Source: Burkholderiales bacterium
GTDB lineage: Bacteria > Pseudomonadota > Gammaproteobacteria > Burkholderiales > Burkholderiaceae_F
Assembly: GCA_016716275.1 (NCBI GenBank)
Contig: JADJWR010000002.1
Coordinates: 1-64,000, forward strand
Direction of reading: 5' to 3'
Length of the DNA stretch: 64,000 nucleotides
Shown: piece after piece, positions 18,363 through 25,917 of the stretch
Numbering within the stretch: the stretch's first letter is position 1
Layout: each line of letters begins with the position of its first letter
Notes under the pieces: model-generated
What the model was told of the DNA's origin: nothing
Databases searched by the model: none
The model's input: only the letters and a program-made list of their open reading frames with translations
Program-made: the position numbers and the translations under genes

Positions 18363-19293
18363 GGCGGCGGTCGTCCGGGTCCGTCTGTATCGATACGATC
18401 CGCAGACCGACGCCGAGCCCCGCTACGAGGACTACGAAGTGCCGCATGCGCCGCGCATGCGGATCATGGACGTGCTCGACCACATTCACGAACAGCTGGC
18501 GGTCGACTTCGGCTACCGCTGGCTGTGCGGGTCGAAGAAGTGCGGCACCTGCGCGGTGACGGTCAACGGGACGCCGCGGCTGGCTTGCTGGGAAGAGGCC
18601 GAGGCGGTCATGACGATCGAGCCGCTGAGGAACCTGCCAGTCGTCCGCGACCTGGTCGTTTCGCGCGATCCGCACGACCAGGGGTTGGCCCGGCTGCAGC
18701 CACTGCTCGCCCGCGCCGAGCCGTATAGAGGCTTTCCGGAGCCCCTGTCGGCGACCGACATGGCGCCGGCCTATCACCTGCGCGACTGCATCCAGTGCCT
18801 CGCCTGTGTCTCGGCCTGTCCGGTGCTGGCGCAGGCGGACACGGGTTTTGCCGGGCCGGCGCAGCTGGTTGCGCTCGCCGAGCTGGCCCTCGACCCGCGC
18901 GACGGCGCCGATCGGGCGGCGATGGCCGATGAAGCGGCGCGGGTGTTCCAGTGTGTCTCCTGCTACGAGTGCGAGCGCGTCTGTCCGACGCACATCCCGG
19001 TCGTCGGCGAGGCCATCGAACCGCTTAAGCGACTGGCGTACCGGCGCGGTGCCAGCGACGGCGCGCGACGGGCGCGGGCGTTCATCGACGTGGTCCGCGA
19101 GCACGGCTACGTCAATGCGCCCAAGGTTGCGGCCAAGACCAAGAGCGGCAGGTGGCGCGCGACGGACGTCGCCCTCGCGGCGCGGATGATTCGGCGCGGA
19201 AAGATGAAGCTCACCGACGCCCTGGGCAAGCCGCCGACCGCCGGAGCCGAGCGGCTGCGGCGGATCCTCGACGACAAGGAAGACAAGCAATGA
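18334..19293 (+). CDS. Iron-sulfur subunit, SdhB/HdrC-like ([2Fe-2S] + two [4Fe-4S])
   Basis: 319 residues, GTG start inside the preceding gene. The N-terminal plant-type [2Fe-2S] site has C-x4-C-x2-C-x11-C spacing (CGSKKCGTCAVTV ... LAC, residues ~67-87). The C-terminal clusters are CIQCLACVSACP and CVSCYECERVCP, both C-x2-C-x2-C-x3-C-P. Classical SdhB has a [3Fe-4S] site in the last position, so this form matches the non-classical class (MfrB/SdhB-E type) that pairs with an HdrB-like third subunit. Passes electrons between the flavoprotein and the CCG subunit. Confidence 0.87.
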   Translation: MSLSSRPTIEAAVVRVRLYRYDPQTDAEPRYEDYEVPHAPRMRIMDVLDHIHEQLAVDFGYRWLCGSKKCGTCAVTVNGTPRLACWEEAEAVMTIEPLRNLPVVRDLVVSRDPHDQGLARLQPLLARAEPYRGFPEPLSATDMAPAYHLRDCIQCLACVSACPVLAQADTGFAGPAQLVALAELALDPRDGADRAAMADEAARVFQCVSCYECERVCPTHIPVVGEAIEPLKRLAYRRGASDGARRARAFIDVVREHGYVNAPKVAAKTKSGRWRATDVALAARMIRRGKMKLTDALGKPPTAGAERLRRILDDKEDKQ

Positions 19294-20186
19294 GCCGCAG
19301 GTATGCCTACTTTCCCGGGTGCTCGGCGAAGAACTCCTGCCAGGAGCTCGATACGAGCACGCACGCCGTCGCCCGCGTGTTCGGCATCGAGCTGGTCGAG
19401 CTCGAAAACCCCGGCTGCACCGGAGCGCGCGAATTCCGCTCGATCAGCGAACGGGTGCACCTGGCGGCCAACGGCCGCATCCTGGCGCTGGCCGAGCAGC
19501 TCGGCCTCGACCTGGTGGTCGTGTGCGATACCTGCCTGCTGAACCTGCGCGAAGTGAACCAGCGCCTACGCGACGACGCCGTCGCCGCCGGCGAGGTGAA
19601 CGAACTGCTGGCGCAGGACGGGCTGTCCTATTCCGGCAAGGTCGAGGTCAAGCACTTTCTCTGGGTCCTCACCGAGGACATCGGTCTCGAGCCGCTGCGT
19701 GCCCGCGTCGCGACGCCGTTGAACGGCCTTCGCGTCGCGCCCTTCTACGGCTGCCACATCCAGCGTCCCGAGTCGATCTTCGGCGCGGGCGGCGGCGAGG
19801 CGCCGGCGCTCGACAGGCTGATCGAGGCGCTCGGCGGCGAGGTCGTCGCGTATGAGGGGGCGAGCAAGTGCTGCGGCTTCCACGTGGTGACGTTCGCGGA
19901 GAAGGTCTCCATAAGGATGGCAGGCCAGCACCTTTCCGCTGCCAAGTCGGCGGGCGCGCAATGCATCGCGACGCCGTGCCCTCTCTGTCACACGGTCATG
20001 GACATGTTTCAGCCGCAGATGGAGAAGGAGTTCCGGCGGCACCTGGGATTGCCCGTGCTCCATGTTTCGCAACTCGTCGGCCTGGCACTCGGCCTGCGGC
20101 CTGCCGACATGAACCTGTCCCGGCACTGGGTCCATGCGCGCGAAGTTCTCGCCCATCTCGGCCGCGCCGCGCCGGCGCGCGCGTAA
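19290..20186 (+). CDS. HdrB/SdhE-like CCG-domain subunit
   Basis: 298 residues; the ATG overlaps the previous stop (ATGA). Two CCG domains. The first, at residues 1-80, has C11-x31-C43-T-G and CDTC; the expected second Cys of CCG is replaced by Thr. The second has GCHIQRP ... SKCCGFHVV ... CPLC and is complete. In heterodisulfide reductase and class-E succinate dehydrogenase or MFR complexes such proteins bind an unusual [4Fe-4S] centre and interact with quinone or thiol. No transmembrane anchor gene follows. Last gene of the unit. Confidence 0.85.
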   Translation: MSRRYAYFPGCSAKNSCQELDTSTHAVARVFGIELVELENPGCTGAREFRSISERVHLAANGRILALAEQLGLDLVVVCDTCLLNLREVNQRLRDDAVAAGEVNELLAQDGLSYSGKVEVKHFLWVLTEDIGLEPLRARVATPLNGLRVAPFYGCHIQRPESIFGAGGGEAPALDRLIEALGGEVVAYEGASKCCGFHVVTFAEKVSIRMAGQHLSAAKSAGAQCIATPCPLCHTVMDMFQPQMEKEFRRHLGLPVLHVSQLVGLALGLRPADMNLSRHWVHAREVLAHLGRAAPARA

Positions 20187-20193
20187 TGAAAGG

Positions 20194-20231
20194 GCAAGGC
20201 GCGCCGCTGCCGCGTCAGCGCCGATCTTTTT
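20194..20231 (+). terminator. Possible weak intrinsic terminator after the oxidoreductase genes
   Basis: A small hairpin, CGCTG (20205-20209) with CAGCG (20216-20220), is flanked by GGCGC/GCGCC complementarity and followed by T5 at 20227-20231. The stem is imperfect, so termination may be partial. The next promoter's -35 begins 2 bp later. Confidence 0.35.
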
Positions 20232-20232
20232 C

Positions 20233-20261
20233 TTGACGATGCGAACCTTGGGGACTACGAT
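20233..20261 (+). promoter_or_regulatory. Sigma-70 promoter of the Liv-type binding-protein gene
   Basis: -35 TTGACG at 20233-20238, 17-bp spacer, -10 TACGAT at 20256-20261; predicted start near 20268. The operator lies immediately downstream. Confidence 0.68.
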
Positions 20262-20279
20262 CTAAAAACTGAAAAGAAA

Positions 20280-20294
20280 TTCCGAAAAACGGAA
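20280..20294 (+). promoter_or_regulatory. IclR-type operator TTCCG-AAAAA-CGGAA
   Basis: Perfect 5+5+5 palindrome at about +13 to +27 of the predicted transcript. A second copy 20 bp upstream is barely recognisable (ATCTA-AAAAC-TGAAA, 20260-20274). Same position relative to the -10 as in the other three units, within 1 bp. Confidence 0.7.
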
Positions 20295-20379
20295 TCACGT
20301 GGTCGGTCGACGACGGGCCACGGCGTGCCGCGAGCGAGGAGAGGGACGGCGCAAACCGGCTCCGCCCAAGGTGGTCAGT

Positions 20380-20400
20380 GCCCCGATCCGGGGCTTTTTT
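20380..20400 (+). terminator. Intrinsic terminator/attenuator in the leader of the Liv binding-protein gene
   Basis: Perfect stem GCCCCG (20380-20385) / CGGGGC (20389-20394), loop ATC, then T6 (20395-20400). It lies about 110 nt downstream of the predicted transcript start and 14 nt upstream of the ATG. A possible upstream hairpin pairs GGAG (20338-20341) with CTCC (20360-20363) and CGG with CCG inside it. Either transcription of the gene is controlled by attenuation, or a short RNA of about 130 nt is made. Confidence 0.72.
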
Positions 20401-20414
20401 CAAAGGGGATGGCG

Positions 20415-21536
20415 ATGTCGAACAGTCGGAGGACCTTCATCACGACGGCTGCGGCGGCAGCCTGTCTTGCGGCGGCCGGGCGGCCTGCGGTCGCGCAGCA
20501 GAAAACGATCAGGATCGGCTTCATCGGGCCGCTGAGCGGCGGCAATGCGCACCATGGCCTGGCGGCGCGCAACGGCTACGTCCTCGCGGTCGAGCAGGCC
20601 AACGCGGCGGGGCTGCCGTTCAAGATCGACACCGCCATCCTCGACGACGCCTCCGATCCGACCACGGGCGTCAACGCGGCGCTGAAGCTGACCAACGATT
20701 CCGACATCGTCGCGGCGATCGGCCACTGGAACAGTCCGGTCGCGCTGGCCACCACGCCGGTGTTCAATCGGGCCGGAATCCCCTTCATCGTCTGGGGCGC
20801 GATCAGCCCGCGCGTGACCGAGCAGAACCTGCCCTTCGTCACCCGCGTGACGCCGACCCTGACCGCCGAGAACACGCCGCTGGCGGAATGGCTGGCCAAG
20901 ACTCGCGGCGTCAAGACGCTGGTGATCGTGTCGGACACCAGCGACTACGGCAAGCAGAACACCACCTCCTTCACCGGCCTGTTCGAGAAGCACGGCGGCA
21001 AGATCGTCGGCTCGGACGCGGCGCCGGTCGGCACCACCGACTTCCGCGCACTGCTGACGCGTCTGAAGCCGCTGAACGCGGAAGGCCTGTACTTCGGCGG
21101 CGTCATCACGGAGGCCGGCATCGTGCGGCGGCAGATGAAGGAACTGGGGATGAACATCCCCATGTACGGCATCTCGGGCATCTACGACCCGAAGTTCATC
21201 GAGATCGCCGGCGAAGCGGCCGAGGGCACCGTCGCCGGCGTGCGCCAGGCGTCGAGGAACCCCAAGTCGGACGCCATGGAGGCCGCCTACGCGGCGCGGC
21301 GCTTCGCCGAGCCGTCGTCGCACTACACCGCCTTCGCCTACGACGCCATCGGCATCATCCTGGCGGCGATCAAGGCCAGGGGCTACGCCGACAAGGCGGA
21401 GCTGGCACGTACGATCCGGGCGATTCGCTACGACGGCGTGCTCGGCGAGACGACCTTCGACAGCAACGGGCAGACGCAGGTTTCGGTCGCGATCCACCAG
21501 TTCGTCGTGCGCAATGGCCAGTGGGTGAAGATGTAA
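20415..21536 (+). CDS. Branched-chain amino acid/amide ABC transporter binding protein (LivK-like, type 1 fold)
   Basis: 373 residues from ATG 20415 (an ATG at 20409 is also in frame). The N terminus MSNSRRTFITTAAAAACLAAAGRPAVA looks like a Tat-type signal with SRRTFI. The mature part IRIGFIGPLSGGNAHHG starts the LivK/AmiC fold, and DDASDPTTGVNAALKL, IGHWNSPVALATTP and VIVSDTSDYGKQ are further hallmarks. Its permeases and ATPases are not adjacent but lie at 37.0-40.6 kb under the same type of operator. That makes them the obvious partners. It likely binds an amide, lactam or amino-acid-like solute (inference). Confidence 0.88.
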   Translation: MSNSRRTFITTAAAAACLAAAGRPAVAQQKTIRIGFIGPLSGGNAHHGLAARNGYVLAVEQANAAGLPFKIDTAILDDASDPTTGVNAALKLTNDSDIVAAIGHWNSPVALATTPVFNRAGIPFIVWGAISPRVTEQNLPFVTRVTPTLTAENTPLAEWLAKTRGVKTLVIVSDTSDYGKQNTTSFTGLFEKHGGKIVGSDAAPVGTTDFRALLTRLKPLNAEGLYFGGVITEAGIVRRQMKELGMNIPMYGISGIYDPKFIEIAGEAAEGTVAGVRQASRNPKSDAMEAAYAARRFAEPSSHYTAFAYDAIGIILAAIKARGYADKAELARTIRAIRYDGVLGETTFDSNGQTQVSVAIHQFVVRNGQWVKM

Positions 21537-21567
21537 GGCTGCGTGGGGCGCCAGCCTCGCACCCGGC

Positions 21568-21586
21568 CCGGTCGCATCGCGACCGG
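21568..21586. terminator. Hairpin between convergent genes
   Basis: CCGGTCGC-ATC-GCGACCGG, a perfect 8-bp stem, without a T-run on either strand. It sits between the stops of the binding protein and the regulator. It may slow or end transcription from both sides, perhaps with Rho. Confidence 0.35.
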
Positions 21587-21649
21587 ACCCTGGTCCTGAC
21601 TCGGCGTCCCGCAGCGCGCCGCATGCGGCGGCGCGGGCGCTGGCTGCGT

Positions 21650-22411
21650 CTAGGCTCCGGCGCCGAAATCCTCGCTTAAGAGCGCCGCGGCGTGCGACAG
21701 CTTCTCGCGCACGGCGTCTTTCGGCGTGACGCGGAAGCGGTCGGCCAGGCCGGTCACGCCGATCGAGTAGAGCACGTAGCCGCCCTTGACGCGCACCGGG
21801 TGGCCGTAACTGAGTACGCCTGCGTCCAGTTCGTTGTCGCAGACCGCGATTCCGTCCGCCCGGACGCGCGCAAGTTCGGCGCGGAGCGCCTTCTCGCTGA
21901 CCTTGGTGTTCTCGGTGAAACGGGTCCGCGGCCGGGCCAGGTACCGCTCGATGAAGTCCGGGCTCTGGAAAGCGAGGATCGCTTTGCCCGACGCGGCCGC
22001 GTGCAGCGGCAGTTCGCGCCCTGGCTGAACGAAGGCGCGGTTCGATCCCTCCGGCTGGACCATCAGCACCGATTCGGCGATCGTGCCGTTCAGCCGCGCC
22101 AGGTGAACCGTCTCACCGAGTTCGCCGACCAGCTCGCGCAGGATCGAGGTGACCAGATGCGAGTAATCGGCCAGCGACAGTGTCGAATGCAGCAGCAACT
22201 GCATGCGGCGACCGAGTACGTAGCTCTTCGAGCCATCCTGGTTGGCCAGCAGATCGAGCGACTTCAGGCTGCCGGCGAGCCGATGCACGGTGGGCGCGCG
22301 CAGATCGAGCTGCTGGCCGATCTCGGTCAGCGTCAACCCGGTTCGCGCGGCGGCAACCGCTTCGAGTATCTGTACATAGCGGCTCAGCGGACTCTCGCTG
22401 CGTGTTTGCAC
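21650..22411 (-). CDS. IclR-family transcriptional regulator
   Basis: 253 residues from GTG 22411 with GGGAGG 6 nt upstream. The winged helix-turn-helix is at residues ~10-65 (LSRYVQILEAVAAARTGLTLTEIGQQLDLRAPTVHRLAGSLKSLDLL). The effector domain (residues ~75-250) contains the family segments ETVHLARLNG, PLHAAASGKAILAF, GIAVCDNELDAGVLSYGHPV and YSIGVTG. It is the only DNA-binding regulator within the 28-kb island, so it is the natural candidate to bind the TTCCG-N5-CGGAA sites. The effector is unknown. Confidence 0.93.
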   Translation of the reverse strand: MQTRSESPLSRYVQILEAVAAARTGLTLTEIGQQLDLRAPTVHRLAGSLKSLDLLANQDGSKSYVLGRRMQLLLHSTLSLADYSHLVTSILRELVGELGETVHLARLNGTIAESVLMVQPEGSNRAFVQPGRELPLHAAASGKAILAFQSPDFIERYLARPRTRFTENTKVSEKALRAELARVRADGIAVCDNELDAGVLSYGHPVRVKGGYVLYSIGVTGLADRFRVTPKDAVREKLSHAAALLSEDFGAGA

Positions 22412-22459
22412 AGGCTGCCTCCCGTACTGCGCTCGTTGTTCGTTTCGATCGATCGGGCG

Positions 22460-22478
22460 CGAATGCTAGCGGCATTCG
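22460..22478. promoter_or_regulatory. Inverted repeat in front of the IclR-family gene
   Basis: CGAATGC-TAGCG-GCATTCG, perfect 7-bp arms, centred 58 bp upstream of the regulator's start codon. Its sequence differs from the TTCCG operator. A minus-strand -10-like TAGCAT overlaps it. Possible autoregulatory site; not proven. Confidence 0.35.
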
Positions 22479-22598
22479 TCCCCTGCACCGGAGCGCTGCC
22501 GCGGCGGGCCGCGCAGACTGCCGCTGCGCGCCGGCGGCTGCTCGTCTGCCGCCGAGGGCGCCGCCTGGCCGGTCGACCGCCAGCGAAGGGCACTGTAC

Positions 22599-22638
22599 TA
22601 CAATTCCGAAAACAGGAAAAAACTTTCGACTTTCGGAA
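22599..22638 (+). promoter_or_regulatory. Promoter -10 and tandem IclR-type operators upstream of cobS-like gene
   Basis: A plus-strand -10 TACAAT (22599-22604) is overlapped by TTCCG-AAAAC-AGGAA (22604-22618), and then by TTTCG-ACTTT-CGGAA (22624-22638). The sites are 20 bp apart, each with one mismatch to the perfect palindrome. The -35 is poor. The remaining ~260 bp to the CobS start, and the 190 bp back to the regulator's start, show no convincing gene; a hairpin ACCGCCG/CGGCGGT lies at 22743-22760. Confidence 0.62.
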
Positions 22639-22899
22639 ACGTCAGTGCTCCGCTTTTCTTCTTTCTCCGGCTGCGGCGTCGTGATGGGCGCACTGGCTTC
22701 GCTGGTTGGCCGCGGCAGTCGGGCGAACGGCCCTGATCGACAACCGCCGTCGCCGGCGGTATGAAGCCGAAATGAGTTCGGTCGGCAGGCGAGGCGCGGC
22801 GCAGCCGATCGCGGAGGTGGGCAGGACGCGCGCATCCGCCGGGCCCCGGCGTTCCGGACGGCGGTGGCGGTGGGCGCCAGACACGCGGGTGCAAAGGTG

Positions 22900-23940
22900 G
22901 TGAAGCGAGGATCGGCGGCGCGCACGGACGACCACGAGCCAGGGGTTTTTGCCACCGGCGAAGACGAGCCTGCCGTGCTCGGCGCTCCCGACACGACCGT
23001 CGCGGTGCGGCAGGCCTTCGGCATCGACTGCGATCTGCAGGTGCCGGCTTTCTCGCGCGTCACCGACCACGTGCCGGAGATCGACGGCGCTTACCGCTTC
23101 GATCGCGAGACGACGCTGGCGATCCTGGCCGGCTTCGCGCACAACCGCCGCGTGCTGGTGCAGGGCTATCACGGCACCGGCAAGTCGACGCACATCGAGC
23201 AGGTCGCCGCGCGGCTGAACTGGCCGTGCATCCGCGTCAACCTCGACAGCCACATCAGCCGCATCGATCTGGTCGGCCGCGACGCGATCGTGCTGCGCGA
23301 CGGCCTGCAGGTCACCGAGTTCCGCGAGGGCATCCTGCCGTGGGCCCTGCAGCATGCCTGCGCACTGGTTTTCGACGAGTACGACGCCGGCCGCGCCGAC
23401 GTGATGTTCGTCATCCAGCGGGTGCTGGAGGTCGAGGGCAAGCTGACCCTGCTCGACCAGAACCGGGTGATCCGGCCGCATCCGGCTTTCCGCCTGTTCG
23501 CGACCGCCAACACGATCGGCCTCGGCGACACGACCGGGCTGTACCACGGCACTCAGCAGATCAATCAGGGTCAGCTCGACCGCTGGAACATCGTCGCCAC
23601 GCTCAACTACCTTCCGGCAGGCGCGGAGCAGGAGATCGTGCTGGCCAAGAGTCCGGGCTGGGACACGCCCGAGGGGCGGCAGACGATCGCGGCGATGGTG
23701 GCGCTGGCCGATCTCACCCGCAGCGGCTACGTCGCCGGCGACCTGTCGACCGTGATGAGTACGCGCACGCTGATCACCTGGGCGGAGAACACACGCATTT
23801 TTGGCGACCTCGGCTTCGCCTTTCGCATCACCTTCCTGAACCGCTGCGACGAGCTGGAGCAGGCGACGGTGGCCGAGTATTTCCAGCGCTGCTTCGGCAC
23901 CGAACTGGACGGCGGGTCGGCAGCGGTCCGCCTGCGCTGA
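22900..23940 (+). CDS. CobS-like AAA+ ATPase (cobaltochelatase small subunit family)
   Basis: About 346 residues. From DTTVAVRQAFGID onward it follows CobS almost without gaps: VPAFSRVTDHVPEIDGAYRF, Walker A VQGYHGTGKSTHIEQVAARL, VNLDSHISRIDLVGRDAIV, Walker B LVFDEYDAGRADVMFVIQR and sensor FRLFATANTIGLGDTTGL. The start is uncertain: no ATG exists before the ATPase core, and GTG codons at 22864, 22897 and 22900 are candidates with weak ribosome-binding sites. TGATG overlap with the CobT-like gene. CobST with CobN inserts cobalt in aerobic B12 synthesis, but no CobN or other cob gene is present here. See findings. Confidence 0.87.
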   Translation: MKRGSAARTDDHEPGVFATGEDEPAVLGAPDTTVAVRQAFGIDCDLQVPAFSRVTDHVPEIDGAYRFDRETTLAILAGFAHNRRVLVQGYHGTGKSTHIEQVAARLNWPCIRVNLDSHISRIDLVGRDAIVLRDGLQVTEFREGILPWALQHACALVFDEYDAGRADVMFVIQRVLEVEGKLTLLDQNRVIRPHPAFRLFATANTIGLGDTTGLYHGTQQINQGQLDRWNIVATLNYLPAGAEQEIVLAKSPGWDTPEGRQTIAAMVALADLTRSGYVAGDLSTVMSTRTLITWAENTRIFGDLGFAFRITFLNRCDELEQATVAEYFQRCFGTELDGGSAAVRLR

Positions 23941-25817
23941 TGGTCGGCGACGCACCGGCGGCCCGCGCGAGGCCGTTGCAGGCCGGCGGCCGACGCACCG
24001 ATCTGCGCGAGGTGGCAGCGGCAACCTTGCGGGCGCTGGCGCGCCAGCCGCGGCTGCGGGTGGAATTCGGCGCGGGCACGCGCGTCAGCGGGCTCGACGT
24101 CCGCCTGCCGCTGCCGCAGCCGGTGGCGACCGGGGTGCAACGGGCGGTGCTGCGCGGCGAGGTCGATGCGATCGGCCTGCGACTGCGCCACCACGATCCG
24201 GCGCTGCAGCGCGAGCTGGCGCCGCGCGCCGCCGCCGCGATGCGCCTGTTCGACGAGCTCGAGCAGGCACGCTGCGAGGCCTGCGGCGCCCGGCGGCTAC
24301 CCGGCACCGCGGTCAACATCGCCGCCGCGCGCCGGCAACGGGCGCGCAGCGATTCGGCCGCCGGCTCGGCCGACGCCGACGTCGAGCGGCTGACCGAGAC
24401 CCTCGGCCTGCTGGCGCGCCGGGCGTTCGGCGGCGCGCCGGCTGCACCGGCGGCCGGCGAACGCCTGGAGGCTCTCGCCGGGCAACTGGAGGCGCGGATC
24501 GGCGCCGCGCTGCTCGAGCTTGCGGAGGCGATCGACGACCAGCGCCGCTTTGGCGAAAAGGCGCGTGAACTCGTGCTGTGTCTCGATGCGGCCGAAGCGG
24601 TCGAAACCAGTACCGCCGGCGAGGACGGAGATGGCGACGACCAGCCCGGCCAGCAGGCGCGCGCGGCGGACGACGCCGACCGCACGGCGCAGCCGGGCGC
24701 ACCGGCCGACCTCGGGCTGGCCCGCGCCGAGCGCGACGGCGACAGCCCTGGCCGCGTGCGCGCAGCCGGCGCCGAGTCGGCCGATGAGGCCGTCATCGGC
24801 CGACTCGGCGCCGGCCGCAGCGACGGATCCGAAGAGCAGTACCGCGCCTTCACGGTCGAGTTCGATGCGGTCGTCGACGCCGGCCGCCTGTGCCCGCCGG
24901 CCGAGATTGCGCGGTTGCGCGCCGAACTCGACCGACAGCTCGAAGCGGTGCCACCGCTGGCCAGCCGGCTGGCGCAACGGCTGCAGCGGCGGCTGCTGGC
25001 GCAGTGCGAGCGCGTCTGGGAGTTCGATCTCGACGACGGCACGATCGACGCGGCACGGCTGACGCGCATCGTCACCAGCCCCTTCGATCCGCTGCTGCAC
25101 AAGCGCGAGCGCGAGGCCGGGTTCGCCGACACCGTGGTGTCGCTGCTGATCGACAACTCCGGCTCGATGCGCGGCCGGTCGATCCGGCTGGCGGCGATGT
25201 CGGCCGAGATCATCGCCCGCGCGCTCGAGCGCTGTGGCGTCAAGGTCGAGATCCTCGGTTTCACGACGCGCGCCTGGAAGGGCGGCCGCAGCCGCAGCAG
25301 CTGGGTCGCGGCAGGCATGCCGCCGGCCCCCGGCCGGCTCAACGACCTGCTGCACATCGTCTACAAGGCGGCCGACCAGCCCTGGCGTCGCGCCCGCCGC
25401 AACCTCGGCGTGATGCTGCTCGAGGGGCTGCTGAAGGAGAACATCGACGGCGAGGCCCTGTGGTGGGCGCACGAACGGCTGCTCGTGCGTCCGGAGCAGC
25501 GGCGCATCCTGATGGCCGTCTCCGACGGCGGGCCGCTCGACGACGCGACCCTGGCGGCCAATCCCGGCGGCTACCTCGAGCGCCATCTGCGCCGCGTCAT
25601 CCACTACATCGAGACGCGCTCGCCGGTGGAACTGGTGGCGATCGGCATCGGCCACGACGTGACGCGGCAATACCGCCGCTCGACGACGATCAGCGAGGCC
25701 GGCGAACTCGGCGGCGTGATGATCGCCCGCCTGGCCGACCTGCTCGACGACGGCCAGCGCCGCCGCGCCGCGGTCCCGGGACGGCGCCTGTTGACATCGC
25801 GTTCTGCGCTGCTATAG
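23940..25817 (+). CDS. CobT-like VWA-domain protein (cobaltochelatase subunit family)
   Basis: 625 residues starting at the ATG that overlaps the CobS-like stop. The N-terminal ~330 residues are variable, acidic and Ala-rich (AAEAVETSTAGEDGDGDDQ region). The C-terminal VWA domain starts around residue 395. Its MIDAS motif D-x-S-x-S is intact (LLIDNSGSMRGRS), and CobT-specific stretches follow (CGVKVEILGFTTRAWKGG, LKENIDGEALWWAHERLL, IETRSPVELVAIGIGHDVT). Forms a chaperone-like complex with the AAA+ partner. Ends 100 bp before the aminotransferase; the next promoter lies within its 3' end. Confidence 0.86.
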   Translation: MVGDAPAARARPLQAGGRRTDLREVAAATLRALARQPRLRVEFGAGTRVSGLDVRLPLPQPVATGVQRAVLRGEVDAIGLRLRHHDPALQRELAPRAAAAMRLFDELEQARCEACGARRLPGTAVNIAAARRQRARSDSAAGSADADVERLTETLGLLARRAFGGAPAAPAAGERLEALAGQLEARIGAALLELAEAIDDQRRFGEKARELVLCLDAAEAVETSTAGEDGDGDDQPGQQARAADDADRTAQPGAPADLGLARAERDGDSPGRVRAAGAESADEAVIGRLGAGRSDGSEEQYRAFTVEFDAVVDAGRLCPPAEIARLRAELDRQLEAVPPLASRLAQRLQRRLLAQCERVWEFDLDDGTIDAARLTRIVTSPFDPLLHKREREAGFADTVVSLLIDNSGSMRGRSIRLAAMSAEIIARALERCGVKVEILGFTTRAWKGGRSRSSWVAAGMPPAPGRLNDLLHIVYKAADQPWRRARRNLGVMLLEGLLKENIDGEALWWAHERLLVRPEQRRILMAVSDGGPLDDATLAANPGGYLERHLRRVIHYIETRSPVELVAIGIGHDVTRQYRRSTTISEAGELGGVMIARLADLLDDGQRRRAAVPGRRLLTSRSALL

Positions 25818-25818
25818 T
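25791..25818 (+). promoter_or_regulatory. Strong sigma-70 promoter of the 15-kb catabolic operon
   Basis: -35 TTGACA (25791-25796), 16-bp spacer, -10 TATAGT (25813-25818). The best consensus promoter in the window; it lies inside the last codons of the CobT-like gene. Predicted transcript start near 25825. Confidence 0.75.
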
Positions 25819-25852
25819 TCCGAAAAAAGAAATTAGTTTCCGGAATTCGGAA
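25818..25852 (+). promoter_or_regulatory. Tandem IclR-type operators
   Basis: TTCCG-AAAAA-AGAAA (25818-25832, degenerate right arm) and perfect TTCCG-GAATT-CGGAA (25838-25852), 20 bp apart. The first base coincides with the last base of the -10 box. Confidence 0.72.
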
Positions 25853-25917
25853 ACTTCTGCCATGCCCGATGACGCGGCCGAGCCGCGGTGCCGCCGGGCC
25901 GGCCGGCAAGGAGAGCC

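Noticed and set aside
20295..20400. Glycine or guanidine riboswitch in the binding-protein leader
   Set aside because: A GGAGAG-like string caught the eye, but the conserved glycine-aptamer core and the paired ACGR loops of guanidine motifs are missing; kept only as an unclassified attenuator.
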